Shown: positions 36,533-46,273, counted from the stretch's first letter. The stretch is 64,000 nucleotides of DNA from Paracoccus yeei ATCC BAA-599 (GCF_000622145.1 NZ_JHWH01000017.1:38687-102686), one strand, 5' to 3'. Notes: a model not told the origin generated them from the letters alone. Program-made: numbers and translations.

Positions 36533-37999
36533 TCATGCCGAAATGCGACGCCCAGGATGTCCTGCGCGTGCGGCGATGTCAAAGCCGCTGGGCCGGCTGG
36601 CGTCGGCGACGCTTTCGCGGCCGATATAATGGCGGCGCCATTGCGCGGCGGGGTGGCTGTCGCGCACCCGGCCGCCGGCATCGCCCAACAGCTTCTCGCG
36701 CAGCGTGCCCGGTGCGTATCCGGCCTGCGCCCGGCCGCGCTTGCGCAGTTCCGGCACCACGAAGTCGATGAAATCCGTGGTCGAGGCCGGGGTCACGGCA
36801 TAGGCCAGGTTGAAGCCGTCGACGCCGCCCTCGTCCACCCAGGTCTCCAGCGCATCGGCCACGGTCTGCGGCCCGCCGACCAGCACCGGGCCAAGCCCGC
36901 CGATGGCGCGCTTGCGGATCACGTCGCGCACCGTCCAGGCCTCGCCATCGGCGGCGAGCGATTCCAGCGTGGTGCGCAGGCTGTCGTTTTCCACCGCCGC
37001 CAGTGGCTGGTCCGGGTCCAGCGTGGAAAAATCGAGGCCTGTCCAGCCGCCGTAAAGCGCCAGCGCGCCTTCGGCCGAGGCATAGTCCAGATATTCCTGA
37101 TACTTGCGCCGCGCCGCCTCGTCGGTCGGGCCGGTGATGACGGTCAGCAGGGCAAAGATCTTCAGGCTGTCCGGCTCGCGCCCGGCGGCGGCGACCTCGG
37201 CGCGGATGGCATCGGTCAGCTTCCGGGCGGTCTCGGGACTGGTCGCCAGCACGAACATCGCCTCGGCATGGCGGGCGGCAAAGGCGCGCCCGCGCGCCGA
37301 GGCGCCGGCCTGGAAGATCACCGGCGTGCGCTGGGGCGAGGGCTCGGACAGGTGGAACCCCGGTACCTTGAAATATGTGCCCTCGTGCCGGATCGGATGC
37401 ACCTTGCTGGCGTCCGTGAAGATGCCGCGTTCCTTGTCGCGCAGCACGGCGCCGTCCTCCCAGCTGCCCTCCCACAGCTTGTAGGTGACTTCCATGTATT
37501 CCTCGGCCAGGTCATAGCGGGCGTCATGGGCGATCTGGCGATCCATGCCGATATTCCTCGCGGCGCTGTCCAGATAGGAGGAGACCACGTTCCAGGCCAC
37601 CCGCCCCTTGGTCAGGTGGTCCAGCGTCGAGAGCCGCCGCGCCAGCAGATAGGGATGCTCGAAGGTCACGGCCGCGGTGATGCCGAAACCCAGGTTCCGC
37701 GTCACCGCCGCCATCGCGGAAATCGCGCCGAACGGGTCGTTGACCGGCACCTGCGCGGCATCCTGCAGCGCCGCCTCGGCCGAGCCGCGATAGACGTCAT
37801 AAACCCCCACCACATCGGCGATGAACAGGCTGTCAAAGGCGCCGCGCTCCAGTTCGATGGCGAGGTTCGTCCAGTATTCCAGGTCGTTGTAGCGCGCGGC
37901 CTGGCTGGAGGGATGGCGCCAGGTGCCCGCCGCCTGATGGCCCACGCAGGTCATGTCGAAGGCGTTCAGGATGATGCGCTTCTTGGTCGGATTGGTCAT
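36533..37999 (-). CDS. NtaA/DszA-family FMN-dependent monooxygenase (first copy)
   Basis: A 488-residue class C flavin monooxygenase of the nitrilotriacetate/dibenzothiophene-sulfone group. It starts with ILNAFDMTCVGHQAAGTWRH. NDLEYWTNLAIELERGAFDS, FEHPYLLARRLSTLDHLTKG, GRVAWNVVSSYLDSAARNIG and FHLSEPSPQRTPVIFQAGAS are all family signatures. It uses FMNH2 supplied by a separate reductase, which is not in the window. It is divergent from the second copy at 38591, about 55 percent alike by eye. AGGA precedes the ATG. Probably oxidises the compound imported by the nearby ABC system. Confidence 0.88.
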   Translation of the reverse strand: MTNPTKKRIILNAFDMTCVGHQAAGTWRHPSSQAARYNDLEYWTNLAIELERGAFDSLFIADVVGVYDVYRGSAEAALQDAAQVPVNDPFGAISAMAAVTRNLGFGITAAVTFEHPYLLARRLSTLDHLTKGRVAWNVVSSYLDSAARNIGMDRQIAHDARYDLAEEYMEVTYKLWEGSWEDGAVLRDKERGIFTDASKVHPIRHEGTYFKVPGFHLSEPSPQRTPVIFQAGASARGRAFAARHAEAMFVLATSPETARKLTDAIRAEVAAAGREPDSLKIFALLTVITGPTDEAARRKYQEYLDYASAEGALALYGGWTGLDFSTLDPDQPLAAVENDSLRTTLESLAADGEAWTVRDVIRKRAIGGLGPVLVGGPQTVADALETWVDEGGVDGFNLAYAVTPASTTDFIDFVVPELRKRGRAQAGYAPGTLREKLLGDAGGRVRDSHPAAQWRRHYIGRESVADASRPSGFDIAARAGHPGRRISA

Positions 38000-38590
38000 G
38001 GTTCCTGCCCTGGTTCAGCCGGCCGCGCGCAGCGGGGCGGCCTGGTGTCGGGGAAAATGCGCGGCACATTGCCCGACCACGCGATCCAGCCGCTGCGACA
38101 GGTCGGGATGCAGCCCGTCCGCCTGGAAACCCGCCGCGGCGGCGTAGACAAGGCGGCGGGTCTTGGAGGGCTGGCTCCACGAGCCGGCGAAAGCAGCAAG
38201 GCGGGGTCCGGTCAAGATATGCTCCCAGAAATGACGACTGATCGGCTGGGGAATTGATAGGTCCTGCCCCGCCGCCCGGCCATTCCAAAGGCTGTTGCCC
38301 GCAGAGGTGAAAGCCTGCGCCGCAGGACGCGGACAGGGAATGGATTTCCCGCCGCCCTTGCGCCCAGCGCCGCCACGGCGCGGGAATCGCCGCCCTGGTC
38401 GCTGCGATGCGGGAAGAATGCCACCGTCGGCCCCCGATGGGACGCGGGAAATCTTCTGCGGCGCAGCAGAATTTCGCTGCGGAGATTTCCTTGCCAGAGC
38501 CGGCGGTCAGCGGCATAAAGACGACCCGATCAATCGCCTTTTGCGACCCCGCGACACGGCATTGCGCGCCCCCATGAGACTGGAAAGCCC
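38000..38590. promoter_or_regulatory. 591-base divergent intergenic region of the flavin monooxygenase cluster
   Basis: No convincing gene on either strand. It separates two divergent NtaA/DszA-type genes and so must hold both promoters. It has a nested inverted repeat at 38447-38490 (listed separately) and a smaller one, GGGAA-TGGA-TTTCCC, near 38336-38350. The length is unusual for this dense genome and suggests complex regulation. Confidence 0.6.
38447..38490. promoter_or_regulatory. Nested inverted repeat, candidate operator or leader stem
   Basis: The outer arms GGAAATCTTC (38447-38456) and GGAGATTTCC (38481-38490) pair with one mismatch. Inside are TTCTGC (38454-38459) and GCAGAA (38466-38471). 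It lies 100 bases before the second monooxygenase gene. Confidence 0.45.
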
Positions 38591-40009
38591 ATGACCAAGC
38601 CCATCCGCTTCAACGCCTTCGAAATGAACTGCATCGGGCATCAGTCCCCCGGCCTGTGGCGCCATCCGCGCGACCGCTCCTGGAGCTACAACGACCTGGA
38701 ATACTGGACCGACCTGGGCCGGCTGCTGGAGACGGGCTTCTTCGACTCGGTCTTCATCGCCGATGTCATCGGCTATTACGACGTCTACAAGGGCAGCCTG
38801 CATCCCGCGCTGGAACAGGGCGTGCAGATCCCGGTGAACGATCCGCTGCAACTGGCCAACCCGATTGCGCAGGCGACCGAGCATCTGGGCATCGGCATCA
38901 CCGCCTCGACCAGTTTCGAGCATCCCTATACCTTCGCCCGGCGGCTTTCGACCGCCGACCACCACACCAAGGGGCGCGTGGGATGGAATATCGTCACCTC
39001 CTATCTGGAAAGCGGGGCCAGGAACATCGGCCAGGGGGGCCTGCGCAGCCACGACAACCGCTATGACGTGGCCGCCGAATACGTCGAGGTGCTCTACAAG
39101 CTGTTCGAGGGCAGCTGGGAGGAGGGCGCCGTCCTGCGCGACCGCGAACGCGGCCTCTTTGCCGACCCCTCGAAGATCCACGAGATCGGCCACAAGGGCC
39201 GCTATTTCGACGTGCCGGGCTATCACCTGTGCGAGCCTTCGCCGCAGCGCACGCCGGTACTGTTCCAGGCCGGCGCCTCGGGCGCGGGCAAGGCCTTCGC
39301 GGCCGGCCATGCGGAATGCGTCTTCATCTCGACGCCGCTGAAATCCGCGACCGCCGCCTATGTGCGCGAGATCCGGGCCAAGGCCGCCGCCGCAGGGCGC
39401 GATCCCAAGAAGGTGCTGATCTATGCCATGGCCACGATCATCACCGACGAGACCGACGAAAAGGCCCGCCGCAAGTTCGAGGAGTATCAGACATACGCCT
39501 CTTACGACGGGGCGCTGGTGCTGATGTCGGGATGGACCGGGATCGACTTCGGCCGCTATGCACCGACCGATACGGTGAAGAAGGTGGAAACCAACGCCAT
39601 CATTTCCGCCGTCGAGCATCTGTCCAGCGGCGAAAAGACCTGGACCATCGAGGAACTGGCGAAATGGGGCGGCATCGGCGGCATGGGGCCGCTGTTCGTC
39701 GGCTCGGCCGCGACGGTGGCCGACCAGTTGCAGGAATGGATCGAGGAAACCGACGTGGACGGCTTCAACCTGGCCTATGCGCTGGCGCATGAGACCTTCG
39801 CCGATGTGATCGGCCATGTCGTGCCGGAACTGCAAAGGCGCGGCGTCTATCCGACCGCCTATCGCAAGGGCACGCTGCGCGAGAAGCTGTTCGGCGACGG
39901 CCCGCTGCTGCCCGAGACCCATCCCGCCGCGCGCTATCGCGACATCCAGGCGGTCAAGCGGGCCGAGGCCGAGGCCCGAACCCGCATTCCCGAACCCGCC
40001 ACGGCCTGA
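38591..40009 (+). CDS. NtaA/DszA-family FMN-dependent monooxygenase (second copy)
   Basis: A 472-residue paralog of the divergent monooxygenase. RFNAFEMNCIGHQSPGLWRH opens the protein, and FEHPYTFARRLSTADHHTKG, GRVGWNIVTSYLESGARNIG and YHLCEPSPQRTPVLFQAGAS match the first copy closely. It is the first gene of a plus-strand run that continues into the transporter genes, so enzyme and transporter are probably coexpressed. Substrate is unknown; sulfones, sulfonates and aminopolycarboxylates are all used by relatives, and the SfnB-like genes nearby favour an organosulfur compound. Confidence 0.88.
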   Translation: MTKPIRFNAFEMNCIGHQSPGLWRHPRDRSWSYNDLEYWTDLGRLLETGFFDSVFIADVIGYYDVYKGSLHPALEQGVQIPVNDPLQLANPIAQATEHLGIGITASTSFEHPYTFARRLSTADHHTKGRVGWNIVTSYLESGARNIGQGGLRSHDNRYDVAAEYVEVLYKLFEGSWEEGAVLRDRERGLFADPSKIHEIGHKGRYFDVPGYHLCEPSPQRTPVLFQAGASGAGKAFAAGHAECVFISTPLKSATAAYVREIRAKAAAAGRDPKKVLIYAMATIITDETDEKARRKFEEYQTYASYDGALVLMSGWTGIDFGRYAPTDTVKKVETNAIISAVEHLSSGEKTWTIEELAKWGGIGGMGPLFVGSAATVADQLQEWIEETDVDGFNLAYALAHETFADVIGHVVPELQRRGVYPTAYRKGTLREKLFGDGPLLPETHPAARYRDIQAVKRAEAEARTRIPEPATA

Positions 40010-40084
40010 CGGCCCGCGCCTTTGCCCCCTGCCGGCCGCCGGGACGCTTTCCGGCGGGCGCCCCCCTTTTGCCCTGGTAAGCCC

Positions 40085-40867
40085 ATGACCGAACCCATCC
40101 TGGAAGTCCGCAACATCTCGCTGTCCTTCAAGGGCGTGAAGGCGATTTCCGACCTGTCCTTCCGCGTCGCCCCGGGCGAGATCTGCGCCCTGATCGGCCC
40201 GAACGGCGCGGGCAAAAGCTCGCTTCTGAACATCCTGAACGGGGTCTATACGCCCGACGCCGGCGAGATCGTCTTCGAGGGCCGGCATTTCGACCGGATG
40301 CGCCCGGGCGACGCGGCCCATCGCGGCATCGCGCGCGGCTTTCAGAACAATGCCCTGTTCCGGGGCATGTCGGTCGCGGACAATGTCATCACCGGCCTGT
40401 CGCGCCTGTCGCGCGTCGGCGCGCTGGAAGAGGCGCTGCGCCTGCCGCGCGCCCGGGCCGAGGCACGGGCCTTCCGCCGCCGTGCCGCCCTTGTGCTCGA
40501 TCAGCTGGACCTGACCCGCCATGCAAGAACGCCGGTCGGCGCCCTGCCCTATGGTCTGCAAAAGCGCGTCGAGCTGGCGCGGGCGCTGGTCGCGATGCCC
40601 CGGCTTTTGCTGCTGGACGAGCCGCTGGCCGGCATGAACCGCGACGAAAAGCAGGAAATCGCCGCGCTGATCGCCCGGCTGAACGCCGACCTGGGCCTGA
40701 CCATCGTGCTGATCGAACACGACATCGGCGTGGTGCTGCGTCTGGCCCATCACGTCGTGGTGCTGGACTATGGCCGCAAGCTGGCCGACGGCCCGCCCGA
40801 AACCATCCGCGACAATCCCGACGTCATCGCCGCCTATCTGGGCGCAGCCGCAGCGGAGGCCGCATGA
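40085..40867 (+). CDS. Branched-chain-amino-acid-type ABC transporter ATPase (LivG-like)
   Basis: A 260-residue ATPase. Walker A is GPNGAGKSSLLN (about 38-49), the signature is the LivG-type LPYGLQKRVELARAL, Walker B is LLLLDEPLAGMN, and the switch His is in IEHD. The start ATG 40085 gives MTEPILEVRNISLSFKG. It overlaps the permease gene by four bases (ATGA). It couples ATP hydrolysis to uptake by the two permeases that follow. Confidence 0.92.
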   Translation: MTEPILEVRNISLSFKGVKAISDLSFRVAPGEICALIGPNGAGKSSLLNILNGVYTPDAGEIVFEGRHFDRMRPGDAAHRGIARGFQNNALFRGMSVADNVITGLSRLSRVGALEEALRLPRARAEARAFRRRAALVLDQLDLTRHARTPVGALPYGLQKRVELARALVAMPRLLLLDEPLAGMNRDEKQEIAALIARLNADLGLTIVLIEHDIGVVLRLAHHVVVLDYGRKLADGPPETIRDNPDVIAAYLGAAAAEAA

Positions 40868-41745
40868 ACCTGTTCCTGGAAACCCTGATCGGCGGGCTGC
40901 TGGCCGGCACCATGTATTCGCTGGTCGCGATCGGCTTCGTGCTGATCTACAAGGCCTCGGGCGTCTTCAACTATGCCCAGGGCGCGATCCTTTTGTTCGC
41001 GGCGCTGACCTTCGTGTCGCTGACCGACCAGGGCGTACCCGCCGTGGCCGCCGTCGCGCTGACCATCGCCGCGCTGGTCGTCCTGTCGGTCGGGGTCGAG
41101 CGGCTGGTGCTGCGGCCGCTGACCAACCGCTCGCCCATGACGCTGTTCATGGCGACACTGGGGCTCAGCTACATCATCGAGGGAGTGGCGCAGGGGCTGA
41201 TGGGCGCGCAGGTGCGCGCCATCGACCTGGGGATCGAGGATGTGCCGATCTTTCTGGGCGACATCCTCATCAGCCGCTTCGACCTGATCGCAGCGGGGGT
41301 CGCGGGCGCCCTGGTGCTGGGCCTGTCGCTGCTGTTCAACCGCACCCGCATCGGCGTCTCGCTGCGCGGGGTCGCCGACGACACCCGCGCGGCCCTGTCC
41401 ATCGGCATCGACATCAACCGCATCTGGCAGATCGTCTGGACCGTCGCGGGTCTGGTCGGGCTGGTCGCGGGCCTTTTGTGGGGCGCGCGGCAGGGGGTGC
41501 AGTTCAGCCTGTCGCTGGTGGTGCTGAAGGCGCTGCCGGTGCTGATCATCGGCGGCTTCACCTCGATCGGCGGCGCCATCGCGGGCGGGCTGATCGTCAG
41601 CGCCGCCGAAGCCCTGGCCGAGACCTATCTGGGCCCCTTCCTCGGCGGCGGCATCACCCCGTGGTTCGCCTATGTGCTGGCGCTGGGTTTCCTGTTCATC
41701 CGGCCCGCGGGCCTGTTCGGCGAAGCCGAGATCGAAAGGGTCTGA
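40864..41745 (+). CDS. ABC transporter permease, LivH-like
   Basis: A 293-residue inner-membrane permease with about eight helices. FLETLIGGLLAGTMYSLVAI at the start, FNYAQGAILLFAALTF and VLIIGGFTSIGGAIAGGLIV are LivH signatures. It forms the channel with the LivM-like protein encoded three bases downstream. Confidence 0.92.
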   Translation: MNLFLETLIGGLLAGTMYSLVAIGFVLIYKASGVFNYAQGAILLFAALTFVSLTDQGVPAVAAVALTIAALVVLSVGVERLVLRPLTNRSPMTLFMATLGLSYIIEGVAQGLMGAQVRAIDLGIEDVPIFLGDILISRFDLIAAGVAGALVLGLSLLFNRTRIGVSLRGVADDTRAALSIGIDINRIWQIVWTVAGLVGLVAGLLWGARQGVQFSLSLVVLKALPVLIIGGFTSIGGAIAGGLIVSAAEALAETYLGPFLGGGITPWFAYVLALGFLFIRPAGLFGEAEIERV

Positions 41746-41748
41746 TCC

Positions 41749-42768
41749 ATGTCCAATCCCGAACTGATCCTTGCCCCCGGCGCGGCGCGCGTCCCGCCCC
41801 ACGGGCCGCTTCTGGTCCTGGCGGCGGGTGCGGCCATCGCCGCGCCGTTCCTGCTGTCGGAATACTGGATCAACGCCATCATCGTACCCTTCCTGATCCT
41901 GTCGCTGGCCGGGCTGGGGCTGAACCTGCTGACGGGCTATGCCGGGCAGATCTCGCTGGGCGCGGGGGCCTTCATGATGGTCGGCGCCTATGCCACCTTC
42001 GCCTTTCAGCTGCGCCTGCCGGGCCTGCCGCTGCCCCTGGCGCTGCTGGCCGCGGGCGCCATCGCCGGGGCGGCCGGGCTGGTCTTCGGCGCGCCATCCA
42101 GCCGGATCAGGGGCTTCTACCTGATCGTGTCGACGCTGGCGGCGCAATTCTTCCTGGAATGGCTGTTCCTGAAGTTCCCCTGGTTCTACAACGGCAATTC
42201 CTCGGCCACCATCCAGCTGCCTGCCGGGCTGCATGTCGGCGGCTACAGCCTTGAGACGCCGCATGGCCGATATTTCCTGGTGCTGGCGACCGTCGCGGCG
42301 CTGAGCTGGGCCGCGCTGAACCTGGTGCGCGGCCAGACCGGACGCAACTGGCAGGCGGTGCGCGACATGGACACGGCGGCGGCGGTGATCGGCGTGCCGG
42401 TGCGGCGCGCCAAGCTGCAGGCCTTCGCCATCTCCAGCGCCATCCTGGGCATCGCCGGGGCGCTCTGGGCCTTTGCCTATCTGGGCTCGGCCTCGGTGCA
42501 AAGCTTCGGGCTGATGCGGTCCTATCAGATCCTGTTCATCATCATCATCGGCGGGCTCGGCACGATCCGGGGCGCCTATCTGGGCGCGGCCTTCGTCAGC
42601 ATCCTGCCGCTGGCGCTGGACTGGGCCTTTCAATTCGCCTTCCGCGGCCATGTCGACGCGGGCCTTTTGCAGAACCTGCAAAAGGTCATCTACGGCACGC
42701 TCATCATCTGGTTCCTGATCCGCGAACCCGAGGGGCTGGCCCGTCTTCTGCGGCGCGCGCGCCGCTGA
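41749..42768 (+). CDS. ABC transporter permease, LivM-like
   Basis: A 339-residue permease with about ten helices. LNLLTGYAGQISLGAGAFMM and the AFAISSAILGIAGALWAF segment are LivM signatures, and FIIIIGGLGTIRGAYLGAAF is the coupling region. It is followed after 21 bases by the first binding-protein gene. Confidence 0.92.
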   Translation: MSNPELILAPGAARVPPHGPLLVLAAGAAIAAPFLLSEYWINAIIVPFLILSLAGLGLNLLTGYAGQISLGAGAFMMVGAYATFAFQLRLPGLPLPLALLAAGAIAGAAGLVFGAPSSRIRGFYLIVSTLAAQFFLEWLFLKFPWFYNGNSSATIQLPAGLHVGGYSLETPHGRYFLVLATVAALSWAALNLVRGQTGRNWQAVRDMDTAAAVIGVPVRRAKLQAFAISSAILGIAGALWAFAYLGSASVQSFGLMRSYQILFIIIIGGLGTIRGAYLGAAFVSILPLALDWAFQFAFRGHVDAGLLQNLQKVIYGTLIIWFLIREPEGLARLLRRARR

Positions 42769-42789
42769 CCCCCTGCAACCGGAGACCTC

Positions 42790-44121
42790 ATGAAACACCT
42801 GATCCTTGCCGCGCTGCTGGCCGGCACATCCCTGGTCACGCCCACAGCCATCCAGGCCGAGACCGCGCAATACATCCCGCTGCCCACCTATCGCACCGGG
42901 CCCTATGCCTCGTCGGGCGAGCTGTGGTGGGCCGGCCTGCTGGACTATTTCCGCTATGTCAACGAGGTCGAGGGCGGCATCGACGGCGTGAAGCTGAACT
43001 ACGAGGAATTCGAGACCGAATGGTCCCCCGACCGCACCGTCGAGGTCTATGAGCGGGTCAAGAACGGCAAGGACGGCAGCCCGCTGGCCTTCTTCTTCAC
43101 CCATGGCACGCCGGCGACCCATGCGCTGCTGGAAAAGGCCGCGGCCGACCATATCCCGCTGATCGACCCGGCGGGCGGCAAGACCGAAAGCATCGACGGC
43201 ACGGTCTTTCCCTATGCCTTCCCCTTGCTGTTTTCCTATTACAGCCAGGCCACGACCGGCATCGCCTATATCGCCCAGAAAGAGGGCGGCTATGACAGGC
43301 TGCGCGGCAAAAAGATCGCCACCCTCTATCACGACAGCGCCTATGGCCGCGAGACCCAGGCGGCGGTTGCGAAACTGGCCGAGAAATACGGGTTCGAGAA
43401 CATCCAGATCCCGGTCGCCGACCCCGGCAACGAACAATCGCCGCAATGGCGCCAGATCCGCGAACTGAAGCCCGACTGGGTGTTCCTGCGCACCTGGGGC
43501 GTCTCGACCCCGGTCGCGATCAAGACGGCGGCGCGCTTCGGCTTTCCGGCCGACCATATCATCGGCGATGTCTGGGCCGGGTCCGAATCCGACGTGATCC
43601 CGGCGGGCAAGGCGGCCGTGGGCTACCAGGCGCTGGCCCCCTATCCCGGCGGCAGCGATTTCGAGATCCATCGGCGCATCAAGGCCGCGATTCTCGACAA
43701 GGGCAAATCCGACCTGCGCGACCCGAAATTCTTCGGCGCGGTGAACTACAACATCGGCCTGGTGAACGGCGCTCTGGCAGTCGAGGCGCTGCGCACCGGC
43801 TATGCCAGGTTCGGCGCCCGGCCGCTGAACGGCGAGGAAGGCCGCTGGGCCTTCGAGCACCTGACCATCGACCCGGCGCGGCTGAAGGAAATCGGCTTCG
43901 ACGGGCTGCTGCAGCCGATCAGCATCACGCCCACCGACCACGAGGGCGGCGGCGCGGCCCGCATCCAGCAGTGGGACGGCGCGAAATGGGTGCTGCAAAC
44001 CGACTGGATCAAGGCCGACACCGACCTGGTCAAGGCGCTGGTCGCGGAAAAGTCCGCCGCCTACGCGAAAGAACACAAGATCACGCCGCGCAATCCGGCG
44101 GCGGAAACCGACCCTTCCTGA
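42790..44121 (+). CDS. ABC transporter substrate-binding protein, LivK-like (first copy)
   Basis: A 443-residue periplasmic binding protein. Signal peptide MKHLILAALLAGTSLVTPTAIQA is cut after AQA. The mature domain has the type I fold seen in amino-acid and amide binders (WAGLLDYFRYVNEVEGGIDG, KIATLYHDSAYGRETQ). It is longer than LivK (about 345 residues), like binders for urea, amides or aromatic acids. The next gene is a close paralog, so two ligands or a modified pair are plausible. Confidence 0.9.
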   Translation: MKHLILAALLAGTSLVTPTAIQAETAQYIPLPTYRTGPYASSGELWWAGLLDYFRYVNEVEGGIDGVKLNYEEFETEWSPDRTVEVYERVKNGKDGSPLAFFFTHGTPATHALLEKAAADHIPLIDPAGGKTESIDGTVFPYAFPLLFSYYSQATTGIAYIAQKEGGYDRLRGKKIATLYHDSAYGRETQAAVAKLAEKYGFENIQIPVADPGNEQSPQWRQIRELKPDWVFLRTWGVSTPVAIKTAARFGFPADHIIGDVWAGSESDVIPAGKAAVGYQALAPYPGGSDFEIHRRIKAAILDKGKSDLRDPKFFGAVNYNIGLVNGALAVEALRTGYARFGARPLNGEEGRWAFEHLTIDPARLKEIGFDGLLQPISITPTDHEGGGAARIQQWDGAKWVLQTDWIKADTDLVKALVAEKSAAYAKEHKITPRNPAAETDPS

Positions 44122-44130
44122 GGTGACATG

Positions 44131-45462
44131 ATGAAACGCATATTGACCCTGGCCACCGCCGCGCTGCTGGCCGCCACCGCCGCAGAGGCCATCGAGACCC
44201 GTCCCGGCCCCGACAGCGACAAGCAGTTCTTCCCGATCGCCAGCTATCGCGTCGGCCCCTACGCGGCCTCGGGCGCCTCGATCTGGGCCGGCCGCATCGA
44301 CTATTACCGCTATATCAACGAGGTCGAGGGCGGCATCAACGGCGTGCCCATCGTCTGGCAGGAATGCGAGACGGAGTGGACGGCCGAAAAGGGCATCGAA
44401 TGCTATGAACGCTTCAAGCACGGGCTGAACGGCGCGCCGCTGGCAAGCTATTTCCCGAACGGCCAGCCTGCCGCCTATGCCCTGGCCGAACGCGCCGCGG
44501 CCGACAATATCCCGCTGGTGACGCTGGCCTACGGGCGCACCGAATCCGCCGACGGGCGGGTCTTTCCCTATATGTTCCCGGTGATGCTGACCTTCTATTC
44601 CGAGGCCTCGGCGCTGGTGAACTATATCGCCGAGCGCGAAGGCGGGTTCGAGAAGCTCAGGGGCAAGAAGATCGCGACCGTCTATCACGACAGCGCCTAT
44701 GGCCGCGAAACCCAAGAGCCGTTGGCGCTGCTGGCGCAGAAGTACGGCTTCGAGAACATCCAGATCCCGGTCGCCGACCCCGGCAACGAGCAATCGGCGC
44801 AATGGCGGCAGGTGCGCGAGCAGAAACCGGACTGGGTGTTCCTGCGCACCTGGGGCGTCTCGACCCCGGTCGCGATCAAGACCGCCGCGCGCTTCGGCAT
44901 CCCGGCCGACCATATCATCGGCGATGTCTGGGCCAGTTCCGAGGAAGACGTGATCCCCGCCGGCAATGCCGCCAAGGGCTATCTGGCGCTGACCCCCTAT
45001 CCCGCCGGCACCGGGTTCGAGATTTCCCAAAAGCTCAAGGACCACATCATCGACACCGGCAAGTCGGACCTGCGCGACACCTCCGCCTTCGGCTCGGTCT
45101 ATTACAACTCGGGGCTGGTCGACGCGCTGATCTCGGTCGAGATCGTGCGCCAGGCGCAGGCCAGGTTCGGCAACCGCCCGATCACCTCCGAGGAAGGGCA
45201 ATGGGCGCTGGAGCATCTGAAGCTGGACGACGCGGCGCTGGAACGCGCGGGCTTCAAGGGGCTGGTGCAGAACCTGCACCTGACGCCCGAGGATCACGAG
45301 GGCGGCGGCGCGGTGCGCGTCCAGCAATGGGACGGCGCGCAATGGACCCCGATCAGCGACTGGGTGCGGGCCGATCACGACACGCTGCGCCCGCTGATCG
45401 AGGCGAAATCGGCGGCCTATGCCAAGGAGCACGGCATCGCGCCGCGCGAACTGACCAACTGA
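44131..45462 (+). CDS. ABC transporter substrate-binding protein, LivK-like (second copy)
   Basis: A 443-residue paralog of the upstream binder, starting with signal peptide MKRILTLATAALLAATAAEA. Long stretches are identical to the first copy (HDSAYGRETQ, FENIQIPVADPGNEQS, WGVSTPVAIKTAARFG), while the ligand-facing N-terminal half differs more (FPNGQPAAYALAERAAADNI against FTHGTPATHALLEKAAADHI). An ATG three bases upstream (44128) is possible, but GAGG at 44120 is better spaced for 44131. The pair looks like a tandem duplication that has specialised. Confidence 0.9.
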   Translation: MKRILTLATAALLAATAAEAIETRPGPDSDKQFFPIASYRVGPYAASGASIWAGRIDYYRYINEVEGGINGVPIVWQECETEWTAEKGIECYERFKHGLNGAPLASYFPNGQPAAYALAERAAADNIPLVTLAYGRTESADGRVFPYMFPVMLTFYSEASALVNYIAEREGGFEKLRGKKIATVYHDSAYGRETQEPLALLAQKYGFENIQIPVADPGNEQSAQWRQVREQKPDWVFLRTWGVSTPVAIKTAARFGIPADHIIGDVWASSEEDVIPAGNAAKGYLALTPYPAGTGFEISQKLKDHIIDTGKSDLRDTSAFGSVYYNSGLVDALISVEIVRQAQARFGNRPITSEEGQWALEHLKLDDAALERAGFKGLVQNLHLTPEDHEGGGAVRVQQWDGAQWTPISDWVRADHDTLRPLIEAKSAAYAKEHGIAPRELTN

Positions 45463-45511
45463 CCCGGCGGCGGGGGCGCCCTGCCCCCGCCCCTTCGCCA
45501 AGGAGGCAAGC

Positions 45512-46252
45512 ATGACCGAACTTCTGCGCGTCGAAGGCATCGAGGCCGGATACGGCGGCATCCTGGCCGTCGCCGATGTCAGCCTGACCGTCGCGCCGGG
45601 CGAGATCGTCGCCCTGCTGGGCGCGAACGGCGCCGGCAAAAGCAGCACGCTGAAGGCGATCTCGGGCCTGATCGCGGCGGATCGCGGCCAGGTCCGCAAG
45701 GGCGCGATCCGGCTGGATGGCCAGGACGTTCTGGGCCTGCCGACGAACCGGCTGGCCGGGCGCGGCCTGGTCCATGTGCTGGAGGGCCGCCACGTCTTTC
45801 CGCATCTGACGGTCGAGGAGAACCTGCAGGCCGGCGCCTTCCTGCGCCGTCCCGGCCGGGCGGCGCTGCGCGGTGCGCTGGAGGAAATCTATGACTGGTT
45901 CCCCCGGCTGCGCGACAAGCGCGCGACGCAGGCCGGGCTGACCTCGGGCGGGGAACAGCAGATGCTGGCCATCGGCCGGGCGCTGCTGACCCGGCCCCGG
46001 CTGGTGCTGCTGGATGAGCCCTCGATGGGGCTGGCGCCGAAGATCGTGCAGGAGATCTTCCAGATCATCGCCCGGCTGAACCGCGACATGGGCATCGCCT
46101 TTCTGCTGGCCGAACAGAACGCCACCCTGTCGCTGGCCCATGCCCGGCGCGCCTATGTGCTGGACACCGGCCGGGTGGCGCTGGAGGGCCCGGCGGCCGA
46201 TGTGGCCGCCCGCGACGATCTGCACCGCATCTATCTGGGCGACGCGGCCTGA
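45512..46252 (+). CDS. ABC transporter ATPase, LivF-like
   Basis: A 246-residue ATPase. Walker A is GANGAGKSSTLK, the signature LTSGGEQQMLAIGRALL, and Walker B LVLLDEPSMGLAP, all LivF-type. AGGAGG precedes the ATG. It ends the transporter operon and is followed by a strong bidirectional terminator. Together with the LivG-like protein it completes the five-part uptake system. Confidence 0.93.
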   Translation: MTELLRVEGIEAGYGGILAVADVSLTVAPGEIVALLGANGAGKSSTLKAISGLIAADRGQVRKGAIRLDGQDVLGLPTNRLAGRGLVHVLEGRHVFPHLTVEENLQAGAFLRRPGRAALRGALEEIYDWFPRLRDKRATQAGLTSGGEQQMLAIGRALLTRPRLVLLDEPSMGLAPKIVQEIFQIIARLNRDMGIAFLLAEQNATLSLAHARRAYVLDTGRVALEGPAADVAARDDLHRIYLGDAA

Positions 46253-46273
46253 ATCCCCCCGATCCCGCATGAC

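Noticed and set aside
40834..45699. Very long open frame on the minus strand opposite the transporter genes
   Set aside because: Mirror frame of high-GC coding DNA; composition is Arg/Gly/Asp-rich with no domain, and the plus strand has five clearly recognised genes.
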